From positions 5,249,001 through 5,313,000 of the forward strand of contig NZ_CP116346.1 of the NCBI RefSeq assembly GCF_030254645.1: a DNA stretch of 64,000 bases. Direction: 5' to 3'. Within the stretch, counting starts at the first letter, position 1. Each line of letters starts with the position of its first letter. Shown piece after piece: positions 18,087 to 25,983 of the stretch. The DNA is from Paucibacter sediminis (lineage in GTDB: Bacteria; Pseudomonadota; Gammaproteobacteria; Burkholderiales; Burkholderiaceae_C). The position numbers and the translations under genes are program-made. The notes under the pieces were generated by a model. The model ran no database searches. It was not told the origin of the DNA and saw nothing but the letters and a program-made list of their open reading frames with translations.

Positions 18087-20111
18087 ATGAGCAACCCTCT
18101 TCTCGCCAACACCGCCCTGCCGCCATTCGCGCAGATCCGCCCCGAGCACATCCAGCCGGCCATCTCCGCCTTGCTGGAGCAGGCCCAGCAGGCCCTCGCC
18201 ACGGCCACCGCCGATGCCACGCCGGCCGACTACGACGCGCTGGAAGCCGTGCTGAGCGTAGCCACCGAGCGGCTCTCGCATGCCTGGGGCGCGGTGGGCC
18301 ATCTCAACGCCGTGGCCAACACGCCCGAGCTGCGCGAGGCCTACAACGCCATGCTGCCGGCGGTGACCGAGTTCTATACCAGCCTGGGCGCCGACGAAAA
18401 GCTCTTTGCCAAATACAAGGCCATCCACGCCAATGCGGCCGGCCTGAACCCGGCGCGCCAGCGCGCGCTGACGCTGTGGATACGCGACTTCGTGCTGTCC
18501 GGCGCCGAGCTGCAGGGCGAGGCCAAGGCGCGCTTTGCCGCCATCCAGGAGCGCAGCGCCGAGCTGGGCCAGCAGTTCTCCGAGCATGTGATGGACGCCA
18601 CCGATGGCTTCGCCTATTTCGCCACGGCCGATGAGCTGGAGGGCGTGCCGGCCGATGTGGTGGCGAACGCGCGCGCCGCGGCCCAGGCCGAGGGCAAGGA
18701 CGGCCACAAGATCACCCTGCACTTCCCCTGCTACCTGCCGGTGATGCAGTACTGCAGCAACCGGGCGCTGCGCGAGACCATCTACCGCGCCTATGTCACG
18801 CGTGCCAGCGAACTCGGCGCCAAGCCCGAGCTGGACAACAGCGCGCTGATGCGGGAGCTGCTGGCGCTGCGCCAGGAAGAGGCGCAGCTGCTGGGCTACG
18901 CGAGCTTTGCCGATGCCTCGCTGGTGGCCAAGATGGCCGACTCGCCCGCCCAGGTGCTGGAGTTTCTGCGCGAGCTGGCCGCCAAGGCCAGGCCGTTTGC
19001 GCAGCAGGACCTGGCCGAGCTGCGCCAGTTCGCCATCGACCAGGGATGCGCCGACATGCAGGCCTGGGACCATGCCTATTACGGCGAGAAGCTGAAGGAG
19101 GCTCGCTACGCCTTCAGCGACCAGGAGGTGCGCCAATACCTCACCGCGCCGCGCGTGCTGCAGGGCCTGTTCGACATCATCGAGCGCGTCTTCAATGTGC
19201 GCATCGTCGAGGACAGCGCCGAGGTCTGGCACGAGAGCGTCAAGTTCTACCGCCTGGAGCGCGCGCAGCAGACCATCGGCCAGTTCTACCTGGACCTGTA
19301 CGCGCGCCCGGGCAAGCGCCCCGGCGCCTGGATGGACGAGGTGCGCAGCCGCTGGGCCCGGCCCGAGGGCCGGCAACAGCTGCCGGTGGCCCAACTGGTG
19401 TGCAACTTCGCATCACCGTCTGGCCAGAACGGCAATGAAAGACCTGCGCTGCTCACGCATGACGATGTGACGACGCTGTTCCACGAGTCCGGCCATGGCC
19501 TGCACCACCTGCTCACCCAGGTCAACGAGCTGGGCGTGTCGGGCATCTCGGGCGTGGAATGGGATGCGGTGGAGCTGCCCAGCCAGTTCATGGAGAACTT
19601 CTGCTGGGAGTGGGAGGTGCTGCAGCAGCTCTCCGCCCATGTGGACAGCGGCGCGCCGCTGCCGCGCGCCCTGTTCGACAAGATGACGGCGGCCAAGAAC
19701 TTCCAGTCCGGCCTGCAGACGCTGCGCCAGATCGAGTTCTCGCTGTTCGACATGCGCCTGCATGCCGAGGCCGGCAGCGAGGCCAGGATCCAGCAGCTGC
19801 TGGACGAGGTGCGCGCCGAGGTGGCGGTGAACCCGCCGCCCGCCTTCAACCGCTTCCAGCACAGCTTCTCGCACATCTTCGCGGGCGGCTACTCGGCGGG
19901 TTATTACAGCTACAAATGGGCCGAGGTGCTGAGCGCCGACGCCTGGAGCGCCTTCGAGGTGGAGGGCGTGTTCAACGCCGCCACCGGCGAGCGCTACCTG
20001 AAGAACGTGCTGGAGATGGGCGGCGCGCGCAGCGCGATGGAGAACTTCAAGGCCTTCCGCGGCCGCGAGCCGCAGATCGACGCCCTGCTGCGCCACCAGG
20101 GCATGGCTTAA
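18087..20111 (+). CDS. prlC: M3-family zinc oligopeptidase A
   Basis: 674-residue cytoplasmic metallopeptidase degrading short peptides, including cleaved signal peptides. The zinc motif is HESGH at about residues 466-470 (TLFHESGHGLHHLL), and the third ligand lies in the following WDAVELPSQFMENFCWE. The N-terminal helical part (AQIRPEHIQPAISALLEQA) and the end (YYSYKWAEVLSADAWSAF) are typical of PrlC/OpdA. It starts 4 bp after folD. Its stop overlaps the stop of the convergent M16 peptidase gene by 4 bp, leaving no room for a terminator. Confidence 0.95.
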   Translation: MSNPLLANTALPPFAQIRPEHIQPAISALLEQAQQALATATADATPADYDALEAVLSVATERLSHAWGAVGHLNAVANTPELREAYNAMLPAVTEFYTSLGADEKLFAKYKAIHANAAGLNPARQRALTLWIRDFVLSGAELQGEAKARFAAIQERSAELGQQFSEHVMDATDGFAYFATADELEGVPADVVANARAAAQAEGKDGHKITLHFPCYLPVMQYCSNRALRETIYRAYVTRASELGAKPELDNSALMRELLALRQEEAQLLGYASFADASLVAKMADSPAQVLEFLRELAAKARPFAQQDLAELRQFAIDQGCADMQAWDHAYYGEKLKEARYAFSDQEVRQYLTAPRVLQGLFDIIERVFNVRIVEDSAEVWHESVKFYRLERAQQTIGQFYLDLYARPGKRPGAWMDEVRSRWARPEGRQQLPVAQLVCNFASPSGQNGNERPALLTHDDVTTLFHESGHGLHHLLTQVNELGVSGISGVEWDAVELPSQFMENFCWEWEVLQQLSAHVDSGAPLPRALFDKMTAAKNFQSGLQTLRQIEFSLFDMRLHAEAGSEARIQQLLDEVRAEVAVNPPPAFNRFQHSFSHIFAGGYSAGYYSYKWAEVLSADAWSAFEVEGVFNAATGERYLKNVLEMGGARSAMENFKAFRGREPQIDALLRHQGMA

Positions 20112-22933
20112 GGCTTCTTGTCAAAGTCGCCGGCGGTGCTGATCACGAAGCCCTCGGGCTTCACCAGCCGGCGCCAGGCGGCGTTCACCTGCGCCAGCGT
20201 CGCCGCCTGCAGGCGCGTCTCCTCCTCCTGCTCGGCCAGCCAGCTGCGGCCGTCCTCGCCCAGCGCGTTCAGCTGGCCGGCCAGCTGGCCCTCGTTGGCG
20301 CGCGCCTGCAGCGCGGCCTGCAGCAGCGCCGTCTTGGCGCGTGCCAGCTCGGCGGCGCTGACGCCATCGCGCGTCATGCGCGCCAGCTCCTCGTGCACCA
20401 GCGCCAGCACGCGCTCGCGGTTCTGCGGCGCGAAGCTGCCGCTGATCACCAGCCCGCCCTCCTGGCCCCAGTAGCTGCTTTCAAGCGAGGCGCCCACGCC
20501 ATAGCTGAGCCCCTCCTTCTGGCGCACCCGCTCCGACAAGCGGCTCTCGATGCCGCCGCCACCGAAGATGTGTACGGCCAGCAGCATGGGCAGGTAGTCG
20601 GCATCCTTCTGGTTCAACGCGAAGCGCTGATCCATGCGCAGGCTGGCATTCGCCTTGTCGCGCACGCTCACGTCGAAACGCGCCGCAGGGATCGCCACAT
20701 GGCTGGAGAAATGGCGCACGAAGCGCGGCGCCTGCGGCTTCTTCCAGCCGCCGAAGAGGCGCTCCAGTGCCTCGTCCAGGCCCGCGGGCAGCGCGCCCAC
20801 CACCGCCACCTGCGCCTCGTTGGCCGACCAGAACTCGGCGTGGAAGGCGCGCACCTCGTCCAGCGTGATGGCCTGCAGGCGCGCGAGCCGGTCCTCCACG
20901 CTGGGCAGGTAGTCGGCGTCGCCGAAGCCCACGCCGCGTGCCTGGTTGTAGTGCAGCCTGGTGGCCTCCTGGCGCTTGGTTTCCAGCTCCTCGCGCGAGC
21001 CGCGCAGCGCGGCCAGGCCGGCCTGCCGGATGCGCTCGAAGGCATCCGCGGGCAGGGCCGGATGCTGCAGCACATCGGCGGCCAGCTGCAGCGCCTCCAG
21101 CAAGGTGTCGCGCTCGGCGCTCAGGTAGAGCGTGGCGCCCTGCGCGCCGCCGACCACGCGCAGGCCCGCCTTCAGGCGCACCAACTCGTCGCGCAGCTTC
21201 TGCTTGTCCAGCGTCGCGCTGCCCTCGGTGAGCAGGTCATCCACCAGATCGCCGCCGCGCAGCGGCTTCATGGCCTGGCGCTCGCCCCAGCGCAGCTGCA
21301 GCTGCAGCAGCACGGTATTGCCGCGCGTGCGCTTGTTGAGAACCTGCAGGCGCATGCCGCTGGGCAGCTGGCGGCGCTCGGTGCGTGCCTCCAGCAGCGC
21401 CGGCGTGGGGTCGAAGCGCTCGCCCTCCTCGAGCTTGGGCGGGCCCTGCAGATGCGCCAGGCGCTCGTCCAGCGCCGGTGCGGCGGGGATCTCGACGCGC
21501 TCGACCTGCTTGGCCGGCAGATAGCGCCCCAGCGTGCGGTTGGCCGGGCGCAGATAGGCGCGGCGCACCCGCTCCACATCGTCCAGCGTGACGCGCGGCA
21601 GGTCCTCCATCAGCTGGAACAGCAGGCGCCAGTCGCCCGCGCCCAGCAGGGACGAGATCTGCTGGATCAGGGCCTCGGGCCGCTTCATCTGCTCGCGGTA
21701 GGAGAGCAGCGCCAGCTCGCGCACGCGCTGCAGCTCCGCCTCGTCGAAGGGCTTGCCGGCACGCCCCTCCAGCAGCTCCAGCAGGCGCTGCTCCACCTTG
21801 GCCGCATCGGCATCCGGCCCCAGCGCCACGAAGGCCCGCACCGCGCCCGGCCCCTGCCCGCCCATGCCGCCCAGGCCGGCGGCCAGCGCCAGCTTGCTTT
21901 CCACCAGCTCCTTGTAGAGCAGGCCGCTGGGTTGCAGCGACATCAGCATGCCCAGCACCATCAGCGGCGCCGAATCCGCATGCGCCGCGGCCGGCACGTG
22001 GTACTGCACCATCAGCATCGGCTGCCCGCCCACGCGGCGCACCACCACGCTGCGCTCGCCATCCTGGGCCGGCTCCACCGTGTAGGGCTCACGCAGCGGC
22101 GCGGCCGGGCGCGGCAAGGGCCCGTAGATGCCGGCGATGCGCTGCAGCACCGCCTCCGGCTCGAAGCGCCCGGCCACCAGCAGGGTGGCGTTGTCGGGCC
22201 GGTAATAGCGCCGGTAGAAGGCCTGCAGGTTCTCGATCGGCACGTTCTCGATATCGCTCTTCGGGCCGATGGTCGAGTGGCCATAGGCATGCCAGTCATA
22301 GGCCACCGCCTGCACGCGCTGGAACAGCACCTGGTTGGGGTTGTTCTCGCCGCGCTCGAACTCGTTGCGCACCACGCTCATCTCCTTGTCGAGATCGGCC
22401 TTGGCGATGAAAGCATTGAGCATGCGGTCGGCCTCCAGCCGCAGCATGAAGTCCAGCGTCGGCTCGCTGGCATTGAAGGACGCGAAGTAGTTGGTGCGGT
22501 CGGTGGTGGTGCTGCCGTTGAAGCGCACGCCGCGCGCGGCCAGCTCGCCGGCGATGTCCTGGTGCGCGGGCGTGCCCTTGAACACCATGTGCTCGAGCAG
22601 ATGCGCCATGCCGTACTCGCCCTGCGATTCATGCCGGCTGCCGACCCGGTAGGTGATGTTGACGGTGGTGGTGCTCTGCGCCTCGTCGGGGAAGAGCAGG
22701 ATCTGCAGCCCGTTGGGCAGGCGGTATTCCGAGATGCCGCCGAGCTCGCGCACGAACTCGGCGCGTGGTGGCGGCAGCAGCGGCGTGGCACTGCGCTTGG
22801 CGGGCTGTTTGGCCGTGCTGACGGCTGGCGCCGCCGGCTTGGCAGCCGCCCAGGCAGGCGGAACGGGCACCAGCAAGGCCAGGGCCAGACCGGCGGCCAC
22901 CCAGGCCGCCGGCCCTGCGAACTTCAATGTCAT
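20108..22933 (-). CDS. Secreted M16-family (pitrilysin-type) zinc peptidase
   Basis: 941 residues with a signal peptide (MTLKFAGPAAWVAAGLALAL, cleavage after PPAWA). The ATG at 22931-22933 is preferred over a TTG nine bases earlier because AAGGA then has proper spacing. The inverted zinc motif HxxEH is at 111-115 (MAHLLEHMVFKGTP), with a downstream Glu in the ENNPNQ region. The length corresponds to two M16 halves; the second half (from about residue 520) has no HxxEH and should be the inactive partner. A periplasmic location is expected. The FecR-domain gene lies 19 bp upstream on the same strand, so they may be cotranscribed. Confidence 0.93.
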   Translation of the reverse strand: MTLKFAGPAAWVAAGLALALLVPVPPAWAAAKPAAPAVSTAKQPAKRSATPLLPPPRAEFVRELGGISEYRLPNGLQILLFPDEAQSTTTVNITYRVGSRHESQGEYGMAHLLEHMVFKGTPAHQDIAGELAARGVRFNGSTTTDRTNYFASFNASEPTLDFMLRLEADRMLNAFIAKADLDKEMSVVRNEFERGENNPNQVLFQRVQAVAYDWHAYGHSTIGPKSDIENVPIENLQAFYRRYYRPDNATLLVAGRFEPEAVLQRIAGIYGPLPRPAAPLREPYTVEPAQDGERSVVVRRVGGQPMLMVQYHVPAAAHADSAPLMVLGMLMSLQPSGLLYKELVESKLALAAGLGGMGGQGPGAVRAFVALGPDADAAKVEQRLLELLEGRAGKPFDEAELQRVRELALLSYREQMKRPEALIQQISSLLGAGDWRLLFQLMEDLPRVTLDDVERVRRAYLRPANRTLGRYLPAKQVERVEIPAAPALDERLAHLQGPPKLEEGERFDPTPALLEARTERRQLPSGMRLQVLNKRTRGNTVLLQLQLRWGERQAMKPLRGGDLVDDLLTEGSATLDKQKLRDELVRLKAGLRVVGGAQGATLYLSAERDTLLEALQLAADVLQHPALPADAFERIRQAGLAALRGSREELETKRQEATRLHYNQARGVGFGDADYLPSVEDRLARLQAITLDEVRAFHAEFWSANEAQVAVVGALPAGLDEALERLFGGWKKPQAPRFVRHFSSHVAIPAARFDVSVRDKANASLRMDQRFALNQKDADYLPMLLAVHIFGGGGIESRLSERVRQKEGLSYGVGASLESSYWGQEGGLVISGSFAPQNRERVLALVHEELARMTRDGVSAAELARAKTALLQAALQARANEGQLAGQLNALGEDGRSWLAEQEEETRLQAATLAQVNAAWRRLVKPEGFVISTAGDFDKKP

Positions 22934-22952
22934 TGGAAACAATCCTTGTTAA

Positions 22953-23630
22953 TCAGAAACCACCCAGGCGCTGCTGGATCTGCTGCACGCGCTCGGCCGA
23001 CCAGGCCGCGGCCTCGCTGCACTGGCCCTGGGCATCGCAGCGCGTGCCGTTGCGCGCCGCCTGCAGCAGCACCGGCCTGGGCTTGCGCGGCTTGCCGAGC
23101 GCCGGCGCCTTGCTGCTGTAGGGGGCGCTGGCCGCATCATCAATGGCAGGTTCTGGCTCGGCCGCCAGCGGCTCCACCGCCACCGCGCCGCTGCTCACAT
23201 GCACGGCGGTGGCCAGGTCGCCGGCCACCTCGACGCTGAATTCCGTGCCGCGCACCGCCGTCACCGCGGTGGGCGTGCGCACGCGCCAGCTGCCGCCGGC
23301 GGCCGGCTTGACCTGCTGGCCGATCAGGCCCAGCTGCAGCAGCAGGGCGGCCTCGCGCGGCTGGCCCGGCCCCTGCACGAAGCGCTCGATGCGCAGCTGG
23401 CTGCGATCCGCCAGCACCAGGGTGGAACCATCGATGAAACGCAGCCGCACGCGCGCCTGCGGCCCGCTGCGCAGCTCGGCGCCGGGCTCCAGGCGTTCGC
23501 CGGCGCGCAGGCTGCGCGTGCCGGCCGCATCCTGCACCTGGACCTCACCCACCAGGGCCGCCACCTCGCACACCGGCTCGGCCAGGGCGGCCCCGCCCAG
23601 CAGGCTCAGGATCAACAACAAGCTGCGCAT
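22953..23630 (-). CDS. Secreted FecR-domain protein
   Basis: 225 residues with a short signal peptide (MRSLLLILSLLGGAALA). The FecR domain spans about 25-150: GEVQVQDAAGTRSLRAGERL, the Gly-rich beta repeat, FIDGSTLVLADRSQLRIERF, and WRVRTPTAVTAVRGTEFSVE followed by VHVSSGAVAVEP. The C-terminal 70 residues are Ala/Pro/Lys-rich with two Cys (RCDAQGQCSE). The start has AAGGAG five bases upstream. No anti-sigma N-terminal domain or sigma gene is present, so this is the free-standing periplasmic FecR type that in other Proteobacteria often accompanies CHASE2 signalling proteins; one such gene lies 2.3 kb away. Confidence 0.85.
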   Translation of the reverse strand: MRSLLLILSLLGGAALAEPVCEVAALVGEVQVQDAAGTRSLRAGERLEPGAELRSGPQARVRLRFIDGSTLVLADRSQLRIERFVQGPGQPREAALLLQLGLIGQQVKPAAGGSWRVRTPTAVTAVRGTEFSVEVAGDLATAVHVSSGAVAVEPLAAEPEPAIDDAASAPYSSKAPALGKPRKPRPVLLQAARNGTRCDAQGQCSEAAAWSAERVQQIQQRLGGF

Positions 23631-23724
23631 TTTTGCTCCTTGGCTGGACCGATGGCTTCAGTCTAAGCCCGCACAAGCGCGCCGCAGGCCGCAGAATCAG
23701 CTAACTGCTCGCGGAGATCCACCG

Positions 23725-24456
23725 ATGCCCAGCTTCCGGAACGCAGCGCTGTTGCTGGCCCTCCTGCCACCCGGCGGCTGGGCGCAGGAATCCGTCACCC
23801 AGGCCCTGGACGGCTGCATTGCCGAGCAGCAGCGCGCCGCCAGCGTCAAGGGGGCCGCGCTCGGCGCCCTGGGCAAGCTGGGCTCGGCCCTGCTGTCGCG
23901 CCGCCAGGAGCCACGTGAAGAACGCCGCAGCGAAGGCCGCCAGCTGACGCTCAGCGTCGGCGGCGGTGCCAGCATGGGCCTGGCCAGCGCCTGGTTCAAG
24001 GCCGCCGGCGCCTGCTACGAACAGCATCCCGACTGGATCCCCGCCTCGCAGCTGCAGCGCGGCGCCGACTATGCGCGCGCCATCGCCGAGACCGGCTACC
24101 GGCCCGAGACGGGCCCGCTGCTGCTGCTGCGCGCGCTGGACATGCCGAGCCGCGTGCGCGCCGGCGAGAGCCTGGAAATCCGCAGCGCCTTCGTGCTGCT
24201 GACCCCGCAGGGCGACGAGGCCGAAGTGCTGATCGAACGCCGGCTGTTCGCGATCGCCGACGGCAAGGAGCAGGCGCTGGCCTTCACCGGCCATGCGCGC
24301 GAGACCCGCGTGCTGGCGCCCGGCGAAAGCCTGGACCTGGCGCGCCTGCCCATCCCCAAGGAGGTGCCGGTGGGCGTGGCCTACCGCTACGAGTTCAGCG
24401 TCGCCGCCGCCGGCCTGCCGGCGCGCATGCTGAGCGCCACGGTGCAGGTCGAATAG
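23725..24456 (+). CDS. Secreted protein of unknown function, upstream of the caspase-like gene
   Basis: I do not recognise the family. 243 residues; start at 23725 chosen for the GGAG eight bases upstream and the signal peptide that follows (MPSFRNAALLLALLPPGGWA). The mature part has a helical N-terminal third (CIAEQQRAASVKGAALG, then ARRQEPREERRSEGR-like charged stretch), a central Tyr/Trp region with ACYEQHPDWIPASQL, and a C-terminal half of alternating strands (SLEIRSAFVLLTPQG, VPVGVAYRYEFSVAAAG) that could be an Ig-like beta sandwich. Its TAG stop (24454-24456) coincides with the first bases of the nested-palindrome element. It probably formed an operon with the caspase-like gene downstream. 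Confidence 0.7.
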   Translation: MPSFRNAALLLALLPPGGWAQESVTQALDGCIAEQQRAASVKGAALGALGKLGSALLSRRQEPREERRSEGRQLTLSVGGGASMGLASAWFKAAGACYEQHPDWIPASQLQRGADYARAIAETGYRPETGPLLLLRALDMPSRVRAGESLEIRSAFVLLTPQGDEAEVLIERRLFAIADGKEQALAFTGHARETRVLAPGESLDLARLPIPKEVPVGVAYRYEFSVAAAGLPARMLSATVQVE

Positions 24457-24723
24457 GGCCTGTTAACACTACGTTTGCCCGATGCGTTGCCACCAGAAAA
24501 GCCGTGAACTAGGCGCAAACCGAAGCCGGGGTCACTCCCCCGGCGAGGCTTTGCAACGACGTGCACGGCTTTTCTGGTGGCAACCCGAAGGGAACGGGGC
24601 TGGCAGGGCCCATCTCGTCGTTGAACTCCTTGCCCAGGCAGAAAGCCTGGGCTGCGTCGTCCGCCTAGACCTGGGCCCTGCCGGCCCCGTTCGCACGGGC
24701 AAACGTAGTATTAACAGGCCCTA
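24454..24723. repeat. 270-bp nested-palindrome element (MITE-like, three-arm fold)
   Basis: Terminal inverted repeats of 28 bp (24454-24481 and 24696-24723; one mismatch) begin TAGGGCCTGTTAA and end in GTTTGCCCG. Inside are two long hairpin arms side by side. Arm 1 has a perfect 21-bp stem, 24486-24506 with 24564-24584 (starting GTTGCCACCAGAAAAGCC). It is capped by a smaller hairpin, GCCGGGG (24525-24531) with CCCCGGC (24538-24544). Arm 2 has a 21-bp stem with one mismatch, 24592-24612 with 24672-24692 (starting GAACGGGGCTGGCAGGG). It is capped by GCCCAGGC-AGAAA-GCCTGGGC (24632-24652). Both ends carry TA, consistent with a TA target duplication. No credible protein is encoded. The element lies between two same-strand genes and would be transcribed with them. 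Confidence 0.88.
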
Positions 24724-24726
24724 GCG

Positions 24727-25983
24727 ATGCGGCGCCGCCAGTTCACCGGCACCACGCTAACCCTGCTGCTGGGCGGCTGCGCCAGCCCGCAGATGCCTGG
24801 CTACCAGAGCGGCTACCAGGGCTACCAGGTGCCGGAGCCGCTCATCGAGCGCATCCGGCTCAAGCTGCGCGAGCATGGCCTGGCCGAGGCCGGCGTGGCG
24901 CGCGACAACGTCGGCCGCGTGCAGTTGCTGGGGCGCTACCGCGATGAAGACGAGGTGGAGCGCGCCTTCCTGGTCGTGCAATCCATCGTCGGCCTGAAGT
25001 CCTGCTCGCCGCGCTATCCGGCCGAGGTGCAGCAGCGGCATTGGGAGCGCGCGGCCGGCGAGGCGATCGCCGAGCATGCGCGCCGGCTGGCGGCGGCGCG
25101 GCGCCAGGCCCAGCCGGCCGGCAGCCGCAAGCTGGCCCTGGTGGTGGGCATCAACGAGTTCATGGACAGCGCCCACCTGCGCCCCATCCAGGGCGAGGAC
25201 GATGCGCGCCTGGTGGCCACCCAGCTGGGGCGCGCCGGCTACGAGGTCAGCGCCCTGCTGGGCGCGCAGGCCAACAAGGCCGCCATCGAGGCCGCGCTGC
25301 TGCGCATGGGCGAGCGACTCGGGCCGGCCGACAGCCTGTTCCTCTACATCTCCAGCCATGGCAACCCGCCCCTGCCCTCGCCCAAGGGGCCGGGCCAGCA
25401 CCGCATGTCGATCGCCGCCTACGATTCCGGCGACGTCGGCGGCACCCCCAGCCGCGATGCCACCGAGTACCTGCTCAGGCTGCAGGCCAGCTCGGTGCAC
25501 GACCGGCTGGTGCAGCAGCTGGCGCGCCAGCCCAGCCGCGTCACCCGCGTGCTGGTGGACACCTGCTACAGCGGCGACATGCTGACCGACATGGACGCCG
25601 ACAGCCGCGGCCAGATGCTGCGCGCCAACGGCGGCCGCGTCGATGTGGAGAGCGTCTCGCTGGCGGCCTGGAGCGCCGATGCCCCCGCGGGCGGCTATGC
25701 ATTCATCACCGCCACCAGCGAGGGCCAGGAAAGCCTGGGGCCACCGGTGCGGCCGGGGCAATTCAGCAGCCCGCTGGATCCGCAGCGGGCGCTGCGCGGC
25801 AGCTTCTTCACCCAGGCCTTCTTCGACTACCTGGCGCATTTCCAGGGCCAGGTCCAGCCCGCTTTCGAGGCCGCCCAGCGCTTCACCGCGGCCCAGGCCC
25901 TGGCCGTCAGCGCGGGCCGGCGGCAACAGCAGCCGCGCCTGTTCAGCACCCTGGCCGCGGACGCGAACAACCTCTACCGCTGA
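24727..25983 (+). CDS. Caspase-like (peptidase C14) lipoprotein
   Basis: 418 residues. A Tat-like or lipoprotein signal ends in a lipobox (LLLGGC, Cys18), so it is probably membrane-anchored outside the cytoplasm. Residues about 36-100 resemble a BON-type domain (LIERIRLKLREHGL, VGRVQLLGRYRDEDEVERAF). The caspase fold spans about 134-400: KLALVVGINEFMD, catalytic His211 in LFLYISSHGNP, and catalytic Cys280 in VLVDTCYSGDM. Both catalytic residues are present, so activity is likely; cleavage specificity (Arg/Lys or Asp) cannot be read. The ATG begins 3 bp after the nested-palindrome element and has only a weak ribosome site. The 3' end overlaps the convergent CHASE2 gene by 10 bp. Confidence 0.87.
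   Translation: MRRRQFTGTTLTLLLGGCASPQMPGYQSGYQGYQVPEPLIERIRLKLREHGLAEAGVARDNVGRVQLLGRYRDEDEVERAFLVVQSIVGLKSCSPRYPAEVQQRHWERAAGEAIAEHARRLAAARRQAQPAGSRKLALVVGINEFMDSAHLRPIQGEDDARLVATQLGRAGYEVSALLGAQANKAAIEAALLRMGERLGPADSLFLYISSHGNPPLPSPKGPGQHRMSIAAYDSGDVGGTPSRDATEYLLRLQASSVHDRLVQQLARQPSRVTRVLVDTCYSGDMLTDMDADSRGQMLRANGGRVDVESVSLAAWSADAPAGGYAFITATSEGQESLGPPVRPGQFSSPLDPQRALRGSFFTQAFFDYLAHFQGQVQPAFEAAQRFTAAQALAVSAGRRQQQPRLFSTLAADANNLYR

Noticed and set aside
23143-23724. Plus-strand frame extending upstream of the secreted unknown gene through the FecR-domain gene
   Set aside because: That part is antisense to the FecR-domain gene; the start at 23725 has a ribosome site and signal peptide.
24482-24724. 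An 80-codon open frame inside the nested-palindrome element
   Set aside because: Begins at the element's inner border, has no ribosome site, and its codons are fixed by the palindromes. No protein features.
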